Of a stretch of DNA of 64,000 bases, positions 8,021-17,340 are shown piece after piece. Below the pieces are notes generated by a model that saw only the letters and a list, made by a program, of their open reading frames with translations, did no database searches and was not told where the DNA came from. Made by a program: the position numbers and the translations under genes. Positions within the stretch are counted from its first letter, which is position 1, and every line of letters begins with the position of its first letter. Origin of the DNA: Marisimplicoccus sp038110465 (lineage in GTDB: Bacteria > Bacteroidota > Bacteroidia > Flavobacteriales > Flavobacteriaceae); assembly GCA_038110465.1 (NCBI GenBank), contig JAYNJU010000002.1, positions 169,967-233,966 of the forward strand, read 5' to 3'.

Positions 8021-10537
8021 TTGTCACCTCACAATAAGTATTTGAAAGCTGTAAGCATTATGATATTTTTTTTCATAAGTAGCTGTAGCTCAAATATATA
8101 CAATCAATTTGATGAGCCTATTTTAGTCGATAATGTTTTAAAAGTAAATGATACTGTATTAAAAAGAAGTCCTGTAAAATTTTTAATTCAACCTTCGCCT
8201 AATAATAATTTTTTTGGTTATCCTTTAGGTATTGCTATCTATAATTTAGCAGAAGAAAATCCTGATCAAAAGTTCAATGAATGGTTAGAAAAAAAACCAA
8301 AAAGGATTAATAGTTTAGAGAAAGTTTTTTCCAGTAAACAAGTAAATCAGATAAAAAGATATAATAACTCATTTAATAAATTTTTAAAAAACTTAGGTCA
8401 AGAGCCAATTAAAATCTCCAGTATAAATTTCAAAGAAAATGCTGATAGATTAAAACAATATTATAACAGTGAAGGGTATTTTGATGCTCAAATAAATTAC
8501 AATACTACTATAGATTCTAATAAAGCAATTGCAGAGTATAATGTTGAAACAAAAGAAAGGTATCTAATAGACTCTATTACTATTATTTCAGAATCAAAAG
8601 ATATTAACTCAATTATTAATACAAACATCGAATCATCATTATTAAAAAAAGGAGATGGATTTACTGTTAATAAACTTGTTAGAGAAAGAGAAAGACTATT
8701 CAATCTATTTAGAAATTCCGGTATAGATAATTTTCAACAAAGAAGTTTAAATTATAATGTTTTTATTGATAGTACGGGTGTAAATAAAAATATTCCTTTA
8801 ATTATAAATATTACAAATCCTAATCCTAATGAAAATTATCAAATAAGAAAAATTAAAGAAATTAATATATATGTGGAATCTTTAGATGAATTATCTGATA
8901 TTGGCAGCTTTACAGATTCTATTAATTATAATGGTGTTAATATATTTTCAAAAGGAAACCTGAATTACTCTCCTAATTCTTTAACTGAGCCAATATTCTA
9001 TAAAATTGGTGAAAATTACTCTGAAGAGAAAAAAGTCCAAACATCAAGGTACTTCTCAAACCTAGGAAACTTTAAATATCCTAGGATTATTTTTGAGCAT
9101 TCTAATGACTCATTAATTTCATCGATTTATTTACTACCAAGAGAAAGGTTTAGTTTAGGTTTTGATTTAGACTTTACACATTCTAATATTGAAGACTTTG
9201 GTATATCATTTGGAACTAATTTAAATATTAGAAATATATTCAGAGGTACAGAAAATTTACTATTTAACTTAAATAATTCAATAGGAGCTTCAAGGGATTT
9301 AGGACTGCCTAATGATTCATTTTTTAATATTTTAGAATTAGGTGGAAATATTAATTTAACTATACCTAGGGCTGTGCTTCCATTTAGATCAGATAAGATT
9401 ATTAAAAAAGAAATGAGTCCATTTACTAACATAATTATAGGATCAACAGTTCAAAAGAATATTGGATTAGATAAGCAATACTATAGTGGAATATATGAAG
9501 TTAATTGGAGCCCAAGCTCTATTTCAAAAATAAACTTTAAAATACTTGATTTTGAGTATGTTAACAATCAGAATATAACTAATTATTTTAATGTATATAG
9601 GAATTCATATGACAAGCTTAACTATATTTCATCTTTGTATAATATAAATCAGCAAACTCTTGATTCAGATGGAAATTTAAGTATACCTGAAGGATCTAAT
9701 ATTTTTATAAACCAGGTTCTTAATAATGAAACTTATTTAAGTTCAGGCACTGATTTTTACAAAGAGGTAAACTCTATATTGGAAAGAAAAACTAGGTTAA
9801 CAGAGAACAACTTAATAATTGGATCTTCATTCATCTACAATAGAAATACTCAAGAAAATTTGTTAGATGAAGATTTTTCCCAATTAAGGCTTAAAGTTGA
9901 ACTAGTTGGAAACTTATTTAATGGAATTCTAAAAAGAAATAATTCTAATACTGATGGTAAAGTTGAAATTTCAAATATTATTCCCTCCCAGTATTCAAAA
10001 CTAGAAGTTAATTATATTAAAAGATTCTTACTCAATAATGGAAATGTTTTTGCATTTAGATCATTCACAGGTATAGCAATACCTTATGGAAATTCAAACT
10101 TTATTCCTTTTACTAGATCATATTATGCTGGAGGATCTAACGATAACAGAGCTTGGAAAGCATATAAGTTAGGACCTGGAAGTAGTCAAAATATCAATGA
10201 GTTTAATGAAGCTAACTTCAAAGTTGCACTTAATTTTGAGTATAGAAATAAAATAACAAGAAATCTTAACGGTGCAATTTTTATAGATGTTGGTAATATA
10301 TGGAATCTAAACGACAGCGTAGAAGATAACTCTATGACTTTTGATAAGTTTTCTGACTTAAATGAGTTAGCTGTAGGATCTGGATTTGGTTTGAGATATG
10401 ACTTTAACTTCTTTGTTTTAAGGTTTGATACTGGATTTAAAACTCATAATCCAGCAAGAGAAAAAGGGAATAGATGGTTTAATGATCTTTCAATTAGAAA
10501 AGCTGTATTTAATATTGGAATTAATTATCCTTTTTAG
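8021..10537 (+). CDS. tamL: TamL-type outer membrane assembly lipoprotein (BamA/TamA superfamily)
   Basis: An Omp85-family barrel with a lipid anchor, the Bacteroidota counterpart of TamA, thought to work with TamB in outer membrane biogenesis. A lipoprotein signal (IMIFFFISSC) precedes the mature chain. Next comes the conserved N-terminal block with FFGYPLGIAIYNLAEENPD and NEWLEKKPKR, then POTRA-like repeats (SINFKENADRLKQYYNSEGYFDAQINYN) and the C-terminal D15-type barrel, which has YYAGGSNDNRAWKAYKLGPGS and ends in F. Two TTG starts are possible: 8021, or 8042, which gives the short signal MKAVSIMIFFFISSC and lies better relative to a near-consensus TAGATTTTG at 8015-8023. The later start may be correct. 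There is no acidic export signal after the Cys, so the anchor should face the periplasm. Confidence 0.88.
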   Translation: MSPHNKYLKAVSIMIFFFISSCSSNIYNQFDEPILVDNVLKVNDTVLKRSPVKFLIQPSPNNNFFGYPLGIAIYNLAEENPDQKFNEWLEKKPKRINSLEKVFSSKQVNQIKRYNNSFNKFLKNLGQEPIKISSINFKENADRLKQYYNSEGYFDAQINYNTTIDSNKAIAEYNVETKERYLIDSITIISESKDINSIINTNIESSLLKKGDGFTVNKLVRERERLFNLFRNSGIDNFQQRSLNYNVFIDSTGVNKNIPLIINITNPNPNENYQIRKIKEINIYVESLDELSDIGSFTDSINYNGVNIFSKGNLNYSPNSLTEPIFYKIGENYSEEKKVQTSRYFSNLGNFKYPRIIFEHSNDSLISSIYLLPRERFSLGFDLDFTHSNIEDFGISFGTNLNIRNIFRGTENLLFNLNNSIGASRDLGLPNDSFFNILELGGNINLTIPRAVLPFRSDKIIKKEMSPFTNIIIGSTVQKNIGLDKQYYSGIYEVNWSPSSISKINFKILDFEYVNNQNITNYFNVYRNSYDKLNYISSLYNINQQTLDSDGNLSIPEGSNIFINQVLNNETYLSSGTDFYKEVNSILERKTRLTENNLIIGSSFIYNRNTQENLLDEDFSQLRLKVELVGNLFNGILKRNNSNTDGKVEISNIIPSQYSKLEVNYIKRFLLNNGNVFAFRSFTGIAIPYGNSNFIPFTRSYYAGGSNDNRAWKAYKLGPGSSQNINEFNEANFKVALNFEYRNKITRNLNGAIFIDVGNIWNLNDSVEDNSMTFDKFSDLNELAVGSGFGLRYDFNFFVLRFDTGFKTHNPAREKGNRWFNDLSIRKAVFNIGINYPF

Positions 10538-10548
10538 AAGAAGTTTAA

Positions 10549-10556
10549 TACTTTTG
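10549..10556 (+). promoter_or_regulatory. -7 element (TACTTTTG) in front of fbaA
   Basis: Exact TAnnTTTG match with the fbaA TTG start 23 bases after its final G. The nearest TTG upstream (10515-10517) is 31 bases away, too far for a normal -33 box, so the -33 element is not clear. Confidence 0.45.
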
Positions 10557-10578
10557 ACAAAATTTAACAAAAATCGCC

Positions 10579-11637
10579 TTGAAAAATAACTTTATTTACG
10601 GAAAACAGACTCAACAAATTTTTAAGTTAGCAAAAGAAAAAAAATTTGCACTTCCTGCAATTAACGTATCTGGAACTAACACTATTAATGCTGTACTAGA
10701 AACAGCTTCAGAGATAAAAAGTCCAGTTATAATTCAATTTTCTAATGGAGGTTCCCAATTTATTGCTGGGAAAGGAATGTCCAATGAAAACAATAAATCA
10801 TCTATATCTGGTTCTTTAGCTGGGGCATATCATATTCATAATGTAATAGATAACTATGGGGCAAAAGTTATAATTCATACTGATCACTGTTCAAGGAATT
10901 TATTACCTTGGATAGATGGTCTTCTTGATCATGGAAAAGAACATTATAAAAAAAATGGGTACCCATTATTTTCTTCCCATATGATAGACTTATCAGAAGA
11001 ACCAATAGAGGATAATATTGCTACTTGTAAAGAATATCTCAAAATTATGACCGAACTTGATATGACATTAGAAATAGAACTTGGTGTTACTGGAGGGGAA
11101 GAAGATGGAGTAGATAATACTGATATTGATTCCTCAAAACTTTATACGCAACCAGATGAGGTGGCTTATGCCTATTCTGAATTAAGCTCTGTAAGCAATA
11201 ACTTTATGATTGCTGCTGCTTTTGGTAATGTTCATGGAGTTTACAAACCTGGAAATGTTAAACTTACTCCAAAAATATTGAAGAACTCTCAAGATTATGT
11301 TTCAAATAAATTTAATCTACCATATAACTCATTAGACTTTGTTTTTCATGGTGGATCAGGGTCTAGTGTGGAGGAAATAAGAGAGGCTATAGACTACGGA
11401 GTTATCAAGATGAACATTGATACTGATCTTCAATTTGCTCTTACTGAAGGCATTAGAGATTACATGATAAATAACTCTGAGTATCTTATGAAACAAATCG
11501 GAAATCCTGAAGGTAATGATGTGCCAAATAAAAAATATTATGACCCAAGAGTTTGGTTAAGAAAAGGTGAAGAGACATTCAAGACAAGACTAATCAAGGC
11601 TTTTGAAGATTTAAATAATATCAATACATTAGATTAA
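10579..11637 (+). CDS. fbaA: Class II fructose-bisphosphate aldolase
   Basis: Zinc-dependent aldolase that interconverts fructose-1,6-bisphosphate and two triose phosphates in glycolysis and gluconeogenesis. At 352 residues it is class IIA size. Metal and substrate sites are visible: HTDHC (zinc His and catalytic Asp), AFGNVHGVYKPGN (zinc His), and VFHGGSGSS (zinc His and phosphate contacts), followed by NIDTDLQFA. The start is a TTG (MKNNFIYGKQ); no in-frame ATG lies upstream and the resulting N-terminus matches family length. The gene is followed after 11 bases by accD, so the two are probably co-transcribed. Confidence 0.95.
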   Translation: MKNNFIYGKQTQQIFKLAKEKKFALPAINVSGTNTINAVLETASEIKSPVIIQFSNGGSQFIAGKGMSNENNKSSISGSLAGAYHIHNVIDNYGAKVIIHTDHCSRNLLPWIDGLLDHGKEHYKKNGYPLFSSHMIDLSEEPIEDNIATCKEYLKIMTELDMTLEIELGVTGGEEDGVDNTDIDSSKLYTQPDEVAYAYSELSSVSNNFMIAAAFGNVHGVYKPGNVKLTPKILKNSQDYVSNKFNLPYNSLDFVFHGGSGSSVEEIREAIDYGVIKMNIDTDLQFALTEGIRDYMINNSEYLMKQIGNPEGNDVPNKKYYDPRVWLRKGEETFKTRLIKAFEDLNNINTLD

Positions 11638-11648
11638 ATTCTACTAAT

Positions 11649-12509
11649 ATGAGCTGGTTTAAAAGAACAGACAAAAATATTAGAACTAAGACAGAAGAAA
11701 AAAAAGATATACCTGCTGGATTATGGTATAAAACTCCTACTGGAAAAATAATTGAAACGAAAGAACTAGCTGATAATCAGTATGTTAGTCCTGAAGATGA
11801 CTATCATGTTTTAATTGGAAGCAAAGAATATTTCGAAATACTTTTTGATGATAAGTTTAAAGAATTAAATGCTGGTATGAGATCAGTTGATTTTTTAAAG
11901 TTTGAAGATCAAAAAAAGTATTCTGATAGACTTAAAGAAGCAACTAGCAAAACTAAACTTAAAGAAGCTATTAGGGTTGGTTTTGGAAAATCATATGGCA
12001 AAAATATAGTTATTGCATGTATGGACTTTAAGTTTATTGGAGGTTCTATGGGATCTGTTGTTGGAGAAAAGATTTCTTTAGCTATTGATTATGCAATAAA
12101 AAGTAAATGTCCATTATTAATTATATCTAAATCTGGTGGTGCAAGAATGATGGAATCTGCTACATCTTTAATGCAAATGGCAAAAACTTCAGCAAAATTA
12201 AATGATTTATCTGAAGCTAAACTTCCATATATATCATTATGTACAGATCCTACAACTGGTGGAACGACTGCTTCATTTGCTATGCTTGGAGATATTAATA
12301 TTGCAGAGCCAAATGCATTAATTGCATTTGCTGGACCAAGAGTTGTTAAAGATACAACTGGTCAAGACTTACCTGAAGGGTTTCAAAAAAGCGAATTTTT
12401 ACTTGAGAAGGGATTTCTTGATTTTATATCACATAGAAAAGATTTAAAGAGAAAAATCAACTTATATATTGATTTAATTCAAAATAATCCAGTCCGTAAA
12501 TATGAATAA
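11649..12509 (+). CDS. accD: Acetyl-CoA carboxylase carboxyltransferase, beta subunit
   Basis: Together with AccA transfers carboxyl from biotin to acetyl-CoA, making malonyl-CoA for fatty acid synthesis. The crotonase-fold core is intact: GGSMGSVVGEKI, SGGARMMES, DPTTGGTTASFAMLGD and AFAGPRVV. The odd part is the N-terminus. AccD normally carries a four-cysteine zinc ribbon, but in the matching segment (residues 26-53, GLWYKTPTG then QYVSPEDDYH) every cysteine is replaced, with Thr, Ser and Asp in their places. The protein has the usual length of 286 residues. I believe flavobacterial homologues share this loss but could not check. It follows fbaA by 11 bases. Confidence 0.94.
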   Translation: MSWFKRTDKNIRTKTEEKKDIPAGLWYKTPTGKIIETKELADNQYVSPEDDYHVLIGSKEYFEILFDDKFKELNAGMRSVDFLKFEDQKKYSDRLKEATSKTKLKEAIRVGFGKSYGKNIVIACMDFKFIGGSMGSVVGEKISLAIDYAIKSKCPLLIISKSGGARMMESATSLMQMAKTSAKLNDLSEAKLPYISLCTDPTTGGTTASFAMLGDINIAEPNALIAFAGPRVVKDTTGQDLPEGFQKSEFLLEKGFLDFISHRKDLKRKINLYIDLIQNNPVRKYE

Positions 12510-12537
12510 ATTATTTATATAATTAAATATAAACTAG

Positions 12538-12545
12538 TATATTTG
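12538..12545 (+). promoter_or_regulatory. -7 element (TATATTTG) in front of rpsO
   Basis: Exact TAnnTTTG match ending 18 bases before the rpsO ATG at 12564. It overlaps an in-frame upstream TTG (12543), which therefore cannot be the start of a transcript made from this promoter. Confidence 0.55.
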
Positions 12546-12563
12546 CGGCTCAAAAATAAATTA

Positions 12564-12827
12564 ATGACTGTACTTAAGAAAGAAGATATTTTTAAAGAAT
12601 TCGGTAAGTCTAAAAAGGATACTGGATCTGCTGAAAGTCAAGTTGCTCTATTTACAAAAAGAATAGAACATCTTTCTAGCCACCTAAAGACAAATGCTAA
12701 AGATTTTAACACTGAAAAGTCACTTGTAAAAATGGTAGGTAAAAGAAGAAATCTTTTGGAGTACCTTAAAAAAATAGATATTGAAAGATACCGTGAAATA
12801 ATTAAAAAGTTAGGTATCAGAAAATAA
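12564..12827 (+). CDS. rpsO: 30S ribosomal protein S15
   Basis: Primary 16S rRNA-binding protein of the small subunit platform. At 87 residues it is close to the usual 88-89. Conserved features include TGSAESQVALFTKRI, HLSSHLKTNAKDF, and VGKRRNLLEYLKK followed by RYREIIKKLGIRK. The ATG at 12564 (MTVLKKEDI) was chosen over the upstream in-frame TTG because that TTG lies inside the promoter element and would add seven residues not found in the family. The pairing with pnp 57 bases downstream is a classic arrangement in bacteria. Confidence 0.96.
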   Translation: MTVLKKEDIFKEFGKSKKDTGSAESQVALFTKRIEHLSSHLKTNAKDFNTEKSLVKMVGKRRNLLEYLKKIDIERYREIIKKLGIRK

Positions 12828-12884
12828 ATTTAGTTTGGTTGTCTAAACACTTCACACAACATTAATATTAACCAATACTAAATT

Positions 12885-14996
12885 ATGAGTCTAAAAATTT
12901 CAACTCAAAAAATAATCCTTAATGATGGTAGAGAAATTACTATCGAAACAGGAAAACTAGCCAAACAAGCACATGGATCAGTTGTTGTAAAAATGGGAGA
13001 CTGTATGCTCTTATCTACTGTAGTATCAAATTATGGTGAAACATCTGTAGATTTTTTACCATTAACCGTTGATTATAAAGAAAAATTTGCTGCTGCAGGA
13101 AGATTTCCAGGTGGATTTTTTAAAAGAGAGGCTAGGCCTAGTAATGAAGAAATTTTAACAATGAGAATAGTTGATAGAGTATTAAGACCTCTTTTTCCTA
13201 AGGATTATCATGCAGAAACTCAGGTAATGATCCAATTAATGTCTCATGATGAAGAAGTTATGCCAGATGCATTAGTTGGACTTGCAGCATCGGCAGCTCT
13301 TTCTCTGTCAGATATTCCTTTTGATGGACCAATTTCTGAAGTAAGAGTAGCAAGAATAGATGGAAATTTGATAGTTAATCCTTCAAAAAAGCAATTAGAA
13401 CTTTCTGATATTGATATGATGGTAGGTGCCAGTGAAGATTCTGTTGTAATGGTTGAGGGTGAATTCAATGAAATATCTGAGGAAGAAATGACTGAAGCTA
13501 TAAGATTTGCCCATGAAGAAATTAAGTCTCAGATTAATGCTCAAAAAGAATTAATAAAACAAGTTGGAATAAATTCTGTAAAAAGAGAATATTTATCCGC
13601 AGAAGAAGATCTTGAACTTGAATCTTCAATATTTGAAAAAACTTATCAAAAATGTTATGATATAGCAAAAAAAGGACTATCAAAAGTTGAAAGAGGAGAA
13701 CTTTTTGGTTCAATTAAAGATGAATTACTGGAGTCTTACGATGAGGAAACATTAGAAGAGAAAAAGGATTTAATTATAACTTACTATAATAAGTCACAAA
13801 AAAAAGCAGTTAGAGATCTAGTTTTAAACGAGGGAATAAGGCTTGATGGTAGAAAAACCAATGAGATTAGAAATATTTGGACTGAAATAGATTATTTACC
13901 CTCAACACATGGTTCTGCAATTTTTACAAGAGGAGAAACTCAATCTCTAGCATCAGTTACATTAGGTACCAGTAGAGATGTTAATGTTATTGACATGCCT
14001 ACAGATCAATCAGAAGAGCCATTCTATTTACATTATAACTTCCCACCATTTTCTACTGGAGAAGCTAGACCTTTAAGAGGAACTTCTAGAAGAGAGGTTG
14101 GGCATGGAAATTTAGCTCAAAGGGCATTAAAAAAAGTAATGCCAAATGACTGCCCCTACACTGTAAGAGTAGTATCAGAAATATTAGAGTCAAATGGATC
14201 ATCTTCAATGGCTTCTGTTTGTGCTGGTTCTCTTGCTTTAATGGATGCTGGTGTGAATATTAAAAGTAACGTATCAGGTATTGCAATGGGTCTTATAACA
14301 GAAGATGATAAATATGCTGTTTTATCGGATATATTGGGTGATGAAGATCATCTTGGAGATATGGATTTTAAAGTAACAGGTACAAGTGAAGGAATTACTG
14401 CATGTCAAATGGATATTAAAATTAAAGGTCTTAAATATGAAATTCTTATAGAGGCCTTAAATCAAGCAAAAAAAGGAAGACTAGAGATACTTGACAAATT
14501 AAATGAAAATATATCTGTTCCTAATAGTGCCGTAAAGGCTCATGCACCAAAAATTGTTAAAATCGAAATTAGCAAAGATGTAATTGGATTAGTAATTGGT
14601 CCTGGTGGAAAACACATACAGGAACTTCAAAAAGATAGCGAAACAACAATTGTTATAAATGAAAGAGACGATGTTGGTGTTGTTGAAATACTTGGGGTTA
14701 ATCAAGAAAAAATTGATTATGCAATTGAAAAAATTAAAAATCTTGTATTTGAACCTGTTATAGATGAAGTTTACCTTGTTAAGGTCATTAAAATTTTAGA
14801 TTTTGGAGCGGTAGTTGAATTTGTTCCAGGAAAAGAAGCTCTTCTTCATGTTTCTGAAATTGCTTGGGAAAGAGTTAATAATGTTACTGATTATATTAAT
14901 ATTGGTGATGAATTTGAAGTAAAATATCTTGGAATAGATCCAAGAACTAAAAAATCAAAAATTTCAAGAAAAGTTCTATTAGAAAAAAATAAATAG
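12885..14996 (+). CDS. pnp: Polyribonucleotide nucleotidyltransferase (PNPase)
   Basis: Trimeric 3'-to-5' phosphorolytic exoribonuclease of mRNA turnover. The 703 residues show the full architecture: a first RNase PH domain (FPGGFFKREARPSNEEILTMR and RVLRPLFPKDY), the helical linker, and a second RNase PH domain (TRGETQSLASVTLGT, FPPFSTGEARPLRGTSRRE, HGNLAQRAL, SSSMASVCAGSLALMDAG, and SDILGDEDHLGDMDFKVTGT with the catalytic Asp). KH (IGPGGKHIQEL) and S1 (FGAVVEFVPGKEALLHVSEIAW) RNA-binding domains follow. Length is standard for the family and nothing is missing. It follows rpsO. Confidence 0.97.
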   Translation: MSLKISTQKIILNDGREITIETGKLAKQAHGSVVVKMGDCMLLSTVVSNYGETSVDFLPLTVDYKEKFAAAGRFPGGFFKREARPSNEEILTMRIVDRVLRPLFPKDYHAETQVMIQLMSHDEEVMPDALVGLAASAALSLSDIPFDGPISEVRVARIDGNLIVNPSKKQLELSDIDMMVGASEDSVVMVEGEFNEISEEEMTEAIRFAHEEIKSQINAQKELIKQVGINSVKREYLSAEEDLELESSIFEKTYQKCYDIAKKGLSKVERGELFGSIKDELLESYDEETLEEKKDLIITYYNKSQKKAVRDLVLNEGIRLDGRKTNEIRNIWTEIDYLPSTHGSAIFTRGETQSLASVTLGTSRDVNVIDMPTDQSEEPFYLHYNFPPFSTGEARPLRGTSRREVGHGNLAQRALKKVMPNDCPYTVRVVSEILESNGSSSMASVCAGSLALMDAGVNIKSNVSGIAMGLITEDDKYAVLSDILGDEDHLGDMDFKVTGTSEGITACQMDIKIKGLKYEILIEALNQAKKGRLEILDKLNENISVPNSAVKAHAPKIVKIEISKDVIGLVIGPGGKHIQELQKDSETTIVINERDDVGVVEILGVNQEKIDYAIEKIKNLVFEPVIDEVYLVKVIKILDFGAVVEFVPGKEALLHVSEIAWERVNNVTDYINIGDEFEVKYLGIDPRTKKSKISRKVLLEKNK

Positions 14997-15039
14997 AATT
15001 TAATCAATTTGGAACAATTTTTGTGGGATAAATTAGTCT

Positions 15040-15903
15040 ATGAGACAATTAAAAATAACTAAACAGGTAACTAACAGAGAAACAGCTTCTCTAGACAAAT
15101 ACCTTCAAGAAATAGGTAAAGTAGACCTAATTACTGCTGAAGAAGAGGTTGAATTAGCTCAAAGAATTAAAGCTGGAGATCAATTCGCTTTAGATAAATT
15201 AACAAAAGCAAATTTAAGGTTTGTTGTTTCTGTTGCTAAACAATATCAAAATCAAGGTTTAACACTTCCTGATTTAATTAACGAAGGTAACTTAGGGCTG
15301 ATAAAAGCAGCTCAAAGATTTGATGAAACTAGAGGTTTCAAATTTATTTCATATGCTGTTTGGTGGATAAGACAATCTATTCTTCAGGCATTAGCTGAAC
15401 AATCAAGAATTGTTAGGCTACCTCTTAATAAAATTGGATCAATTAATAAAATTAATAAGACATATGCATTCCTAGAACAGGCACACGAAAGAGCTCCTTC
15501 TGCTGAAGAAATTGCTAAAGAGCTTGATATGACTGTAAATGATGTAAAAGAATCATTAAAAAATTCCGGAAGACATGTATCTATGGATGCCCCATTAGTA
15601 GAAGGTGAAGACTCAAACTTATATGATGTTCTTAATAGTGGAGAGTCACCAAATCCAGATAGGCAACTGCTTCACGAATCTTTAAGAACAGAAATTGAAA
15701 GAGCGTTAGATACACTAACACCTAGAGAAGCAGATGTAGTAAGACTTTATTTCGGCTTAGGAAACCAACACGCTATGACTCTTGAAGAAATTGGAGAAAC
15801 ATTTGATTTAACTAGAGAGAGAGTTAGGCAAATTAAAGAAAAAGCCATAAGAAGGTTAAAACATACTTCAAGAAGTAAAATTCTCAAAACATATTTAGGA
15901 TAA
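15040..15903 (+). CDS. rpoD: Primary RNA polymerase sigma factor (RpoD/SigA)
   Basis: Directs RNA polymerase to housekeeping promoters, which in this phylum read TTG and TAnnTTTG. At 287 residues it is the short Bacteroidota form without region 1.1. Region 1.2 is DKYLQEIGKVDLITAEEE. Region 2 has NLRFVVSVAKQYQNQGL, DLINEGNLGLIKAAQRFD and the FKFISYAVWWIRQSI helix that melts and reads the -7 element. Region 3 follows (RLPLNKIGSINKI). Region 4 has LTPREADVVRLYFGL and the helix-turn-helix LEEIGETFDLTRERVRQIKEKAIRRL. It sits 43 bases after pnp; a weak AATTTTTG lies upstream. Confidence 0.97.
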   Translation: MRQLKITKQVTNRETASLDKYLQEIGKVDLITAEEEVELAQRIKAGDQFALDKLTKANLRFVVSVAKQYQNQGLTLPDLINEGNLGLIKAAQRFDETRGFKFISYAVWWIRQSILQALAEQSRIVRLPLNKIGSINKINKTYAFLEQAHERAPSAEEIAKELDMTVNDVKESLKNSGRHVSMDAPLVEGEDSNLYDVLNSGESPNPDRQLLHESLRTEIERALDTLTPREADVVRLYFGLGNQHAMTLEEIGETFDLTRERVRQIKEKAIRRLKHTSRSKILKTYLG

Positions 15904-15965
15904 TTATCTCAAATCTTTATATCTAACATTTATTTTTTAAAATATGTGTTATATTCATAAAAGTT

Positions 15966-16619
15966 ATGAGTGTTAAAGTTGCTCCATCTATTTTAGCTTC
16001 AGATTTTGGAAATCTTTATGATGAATGTTATAAAATTGACAAAAGTAATGCTGATTGGTTTCACCTTGATGTTATGGATGGTATATTCGTTCCTAATATT
16101 TCATTTGGAATGCCGATAGTTAAAACTATAAGAAAATTCACCAAAAAGCCTTTAGACGTCCACTTAATGATAATTGAACCAGAGAAATACATTGACAAAT
16201 TTATTGAAATTGGATCAGATATAATTACAGTTCATGTTGAGGCTACAAATAAAATGAATGCTATAATTAATAAGGTTCAAGATTCTTCATTAAAAGCAGG
16301 AATAGCAATAAACCCAGATACCCCAATTGAAAGTTTAAAAAATTATATTTCAAAAGTTGACCTAATATGTCTTATGGGAGTTCATGCTGGCTTTGGTGGT
16401 CAAAAGTTTATAGAAAAAACATTTGATAGACTTAAAGAACTTAAAGAATTAATTAAATTTTTTGATTCGAAAGCTTTAATTGAAATTGACGGAGGTGTAA
16501 ACGATAAGAACTCAAAAGAACTTAAAATTTTAGGTTCAGATATTCTTGTAGCTGGAAGCTATATTTTTAATTCATCAAATTATAATAATGCAATAGATCT
16601 ATTAAAAAATGAAATTTAA
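15966..16619 (+). CDS. rpe: Ribulose-phosphate 3-epimerase
   Basis: Interconverts ribulose-5-phosphate and xylulose-5-phosphate in the pentose phosphate pathway, in the cytosol. A TIM barrel of 217 residues with all the metal and catalytic sites: APSILASDFGNL, WFHLDVMDGIFVPNISFG, DVHLMI, GVHAGFGGQKF and the phosphate-binding EIDGGVND with VAGSYIF. The next gene starts 11 bases before this one's stop, so translation of the two is probably coupled. Confidence 0.96.
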   Translation: MSVKVAPSILASDFGNLYDECYKIDKSNADWFHLDVMDGIFVPNISFGMPIVKTIRKFTKKPLDVHLMIIEPEKYIDKFIEIGSDIITVHVEATNKMNAIINKVQDSSLKAGIAINPDTPIESLKNYISKVDLICLMGVHAGFGGQKFIEKTFDRLKELKELIKFFDSKALIEIDGGVNDKNSKELKILGSDILVAGSYIFNSSNYNNAIDLLKNEI

Positions 16620-17340
16620 GGTTATTCTTATTTTTTTTCTATTTATAAGTTCATGTATTAATTCATATGAAGAGCCAGTTAACTTTAAAGAAGATAATCC
16701 CCATCAGAGTTTGAATATTCAAGAACAAGAAACAAATCAAAATAATAATTCAGAATATAGTTTTCTTGCCTTGGGAGATAGTTACACTATTGGGGAAGGT
16801 GTTTTAGAAGAAGAAAGATGGCCAAATCAGTTTGTAAATGTTGCATATGAAAGTGGTGTAGATATTGAAAAACCTGATATAATTGCAATGACTGGATGGA
16901 AATCTTATGAATTAATAAATGCTATAGACCAAACTAATTTTATTAAAAAATATGATTATGTATCATTGCTAATAGGTGTAAACAATCAGTATAATTCTAG
17001 ACCAATAGATGAATTTGAAAGTGATTTAGAAAAACTAGCTATAAAAATTAAAAATTTAAAAACTAATACGGGTAATACTATTATAATTTCAATTCCCGAT
17101 TGGGGATCCTCTCCTTTTGGAAAAACTTTTGATAGAGAAAAAATAAGCTATGAAATTAACCAATTTAATTTAAGTCTTGAAAATTTTGCAAATAGAAATA
17201 ACTTTAAGTACGTGGATATAACTGAAATTTCCAGAAAAGCTTTATTTGAAAAGAGTTTAATTGCCAGCGATAGTTTGCATCCAAGCGGAAAAATGTATTT
17301 AGAGTGGGCAGAAAAAATTTTTGAAACATGGATAAATTGA
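16609..17340 (+). CDS. SGNH/GDSL-type esterase lipoprotein
   Basis: A 243-residue lipid-anchored hydrolase of unknown substrate. The signal peptide ends FISSC (Cys16), followed by a Gln/Asn-rich linker (to about residue 47) that would hold the enzyme away from the membrane. SGNH blocks are present: block I ALGDSYTIGEG with the nucleophile Ser, block III LIGVNNQY with the Asn, and block V DSLHPSG with catalytic Asp and His. Block II is less clear, near MTGWKS. It overlaps rpe by 11 bases and kynU by 13 bases. Many such proteins remove acyl or acetyl groups, but nothing here shows which. Confidence 0.85.
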   Translation: MKFKVILIFFLFISSCINSYEEPVNFKEDNPHQSLNIQEQETNQNNNSEYSFLALGDSYTIGEGVLEEERWPNQFVNVAYESGVDIEKPDIIAMTGWKSYELINAIDQTNFIKKYDYVSLLIGVNNQYNSRPIDEFESDLEKLAIKIKNLKTNTGNTIIISIPDWGSSPFGKTFDREKISYEINQFNLSLENFANRNNFKYVDITEISRKALFEKSLIASDSLHPSGKMYLEWAEKIFETWIN

